DNA from: Coriaria nepalensis
Lineage: Eukaryota > Streptophyta > Magnoliopsida > Cucurbitales > Coriariaceae
NCBI GenBank assembly: GCA_027186245.1
Contig: CP114492.1
Span: 2,053,501 to 2,117,500, forward strand
Direction: 5' to 3'
Length of the DNA: 64,000 nucleotides
Under the pieces are notes generated by a model that was not told where the DNA came from, made no database searches, and saw only the letters and a list, made by a program, of their open reading frames with translations. Position 1 is the first letter of the stretch; each line of letters starts with the position of its first letter. Both the position numbers and the translations under genes were made by a program. Below are positions 62,263-64,000 of this stretch, in pieces.

Positions 62263-63972
62263 ATGGACTTGAAACCGAATCAAGGGTCTCCGGTTATTAA
62301 CGATCCTACCCCAATCAGCAAGTCGAGGCTCGGGATTCATCCCAATTTGCTGTCTAATTACTCACAGCAAAGCTCTAATAATTCTGCTAATTTGTCCGAC
62401 CATTTTATTTCAATCCCAAGAAGAAAACAAGGCAAGATTGATGATATTTTATCTAATGGCTGGTTGGATGCCATGAAGTCTTCTTCGCCTCCCCGGAAGA
62501 AGATCCTTAAGGATTTCAATCCAAATTCTTCTGATGATGATGAAACTGATTTTGCGTATTTATCATGGATGGTAAGTAATTCTAAGCTTTAATCATTTAG
62601 TCTTCAATTTACTCCTCTGTTTCCTTCATACCTAGCTAATAACTGTCTTCTTCCTTTCCTACAGCTTAAGCATCCTTCTGCACTTAAGTCTTTTGAACAA
62701 ATCAGTACCTGTATAAAGAACAAGAAGATAGCAATTTTCTTGGATTATGATGGGACTCTTTCTCCGATTGTAGATGACCCGGATCGAGCTGTTATGTCTA
62801 ATACAGTAAGATCATGACTAGCCAGTATCATAATTGGTCAATCTTTGTCTTAACATCTTTCCATGTCCTTCCTTCCTCCTATTTTTCTTACGTTTAAAAT
62901 CGAAATTTTAGATGCGCGCTGCAGTAAAGAACGCTGCAAAGTATTTTCCGACCGCCATCATCACTGGAAGAAGCTGTGATAAGGTACTATAAAAAATTGA
63001 ACTTAGTTTCACCTTATTCATGATATGTTTTTTTTTTTAATGTCTTATATTCTAAGTGCCTGCCCTTTTTTTTTTTTTTCTTTTCTTTTTTTCACTAGGC
63101 TTTTGAGTTGATAGGATTAACAGAACTATACTACGCTGGTTCTCATGGAATGGACATTATGGGCCCTGTAACAAGTAATTACACAGGACCGAAATACCCT
63201 CCAAACTGTGTCAAATTTACTGACCAAGAGGTAGGTGAAAAATCGACCAAAATTCATCTTGTTGCATGGAAAATTATCTGAAATTGTTCATCCTATATAT
63301 ATATATATATACTTTTGTTGTAGGGTGAAAAGGGTAACTTATTCCAACCTGCTAGGGAATTTTTACCGTTGATCGGTGAAGTTTTTGAAAAGCTTGTTGA
63401 AAACACTAAGGCAATCGAAGGGACCAAAGTGGAAAATCACAAGTTCTGCACTTCTGTGCATTACCGTAATGTAGATGAGGAGGTGAACATTACTCTCACT
63501 TTTCTTAAATTAAAGCCTTATTATTTACTTATTTACCTTTTTCTTTTGCGTTTTCTGCAGAATTGGCCTATAGTAGCACGCTGTGTTCATAATGTTCTTA
63601 AAGATTACCCTAATTTACGACTCATGCACGGGCGAAAGGTGATTAACTTCTCAATCTTTCTTATAAACTATGTTTATAGTGTTCTTATATTTGACTAACC
63701 TGAATTTGTTACATTAATGGTTTTATCATAGGTTTTAGAGGTTTGTCCTGAGATCGACTGGAACAAAGGAAAAGCGTTGGAATTCTTGCTCGAATCTCTC
63801 GGTAAATACTACCGATCTTTTTTCGACCTTCCCTCGATGAAGAGAAAACATGTTCATGCTAATTAGTGACTAAATCTATATGCATTATTTAATTAATGCA
63901 GGTTTAAGCAATAAAGATAATGCTGTTCCAATCTATATAGGTGATGATAGGTCTGACGAAGATGCATTCAAG
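62263..63972 (+). CDS. TPP: Trehalose-6-phosphate phosphatase, 5' part (truncated by window end)
   Basis: Dephosphorylates trehalose-6-phosphate, a plant sugar signal. Eight coding exons are present: 62263-62571, 62665-62805, 62912-62983, 63099-63230, 63324-63482, 63561-63638, 63732-63801 and 63902-63972. All are in phase and encode 344 residues; the remaining exons lie beyond 64000. The start [14 protein letters not shown] was preferred over an in-frame ATG at 62236 that would add a poly-Val leader. Residues 1-110 form the variable N-terminal region. HAD motif I is DYDGT (Asp130 and Asp132) in [52 protein letters not shown] and motif [13 protein letters not shown] follow, all as in active plant TPPs. 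By synteny with At4g22590 it may be TPPG-like, but the subfamily was not resolved. Confidence 0.95.
63296..63311. repeat. (TA)n microsatellite in a TPP intron
   Basis: Short TA run in the intron between coding exons 4 and 5. Confidence 0.7.
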
Positions 63973-64000
63973 GTCAACTATTTTATATTGTACATAGATT

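Overview
The window looks like a stretch of nuclear chromosome from a eudicot plant. The genes have many short GT-AG introns, the spacers are very AT-rich, and much of the gene-free DNA is decayed Ty1/copia retrotransposon sequence plus MITEs. I cannot name the species. There is no sign of bacterial, organellar or CRISPR content.

Eight protein-coding genes can be supported, and six of them could be resolved intron by intron so that phases and lengths agree with their families. In order they are: an oxysterol-binding-protein-related protein of the ORP2A type (minus, 2066-6450, 751 aa); an intronless plant PARP-like-fold protein of unknown function (plus, 28681-29592, 303 aa); adenine phosphoribosyltransferase (minus, 38095-41146, 182 aa); chloroplast 3-ketoacyl-ACP synthase III (plus, 47282-50516, 406 aa); an intronless GT47/exostosin glycosyltransferase (minus, 51069-52385, 438 aa); an INP1-like DOG1-domain protein (plus, 53725-54649, 277 aa); and the first eight coding exons of a trehalose-6-phosphate phosphatase (plus, 62263-63972) that runs off the right edge. 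From memory, the ORP2A, PARP-like, APT, GT47, INP1 and TPP genes correspond to the Arabidopsis cluster At4g22540 to At4g22600, while KASIII is At1g62640. The window therefore looks like a conserved collinear block. The genes do unrelated housekeeping and developmental jobs and do not form a pathway.

Between the ORP and PARP-like genes lie three copia relics: a near full-length one at 6928-11720, a chimeric RT fragment pair at 12300-13765, and a deleted one at 15460-17240. These are followed by about 11 kb of AT-rich DNA with no recognisable gene. Between the PARP-like gene and APT is a nested pair: an outer copia element on the minus strand (30575-37896) interrupted by an inner LTR element (32178-35262) with a near-perfect 5-bp target-site duplication. 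A fifth copia relic (gag-protease, 42010-43761) follows APT. The right part contains a 225-bp MITE inside an APT intron, a 554-bp hAT-like MITE, a ~405-bp tandem duplication, and a possible solo LTR upstream of TPP. I found no convincing undescribed biological system. The most interesting items are the FFAT-like motif pair in the ORP, the in-frame minisatellite in the first copia element, and the cleanly resolvable nested insertion.
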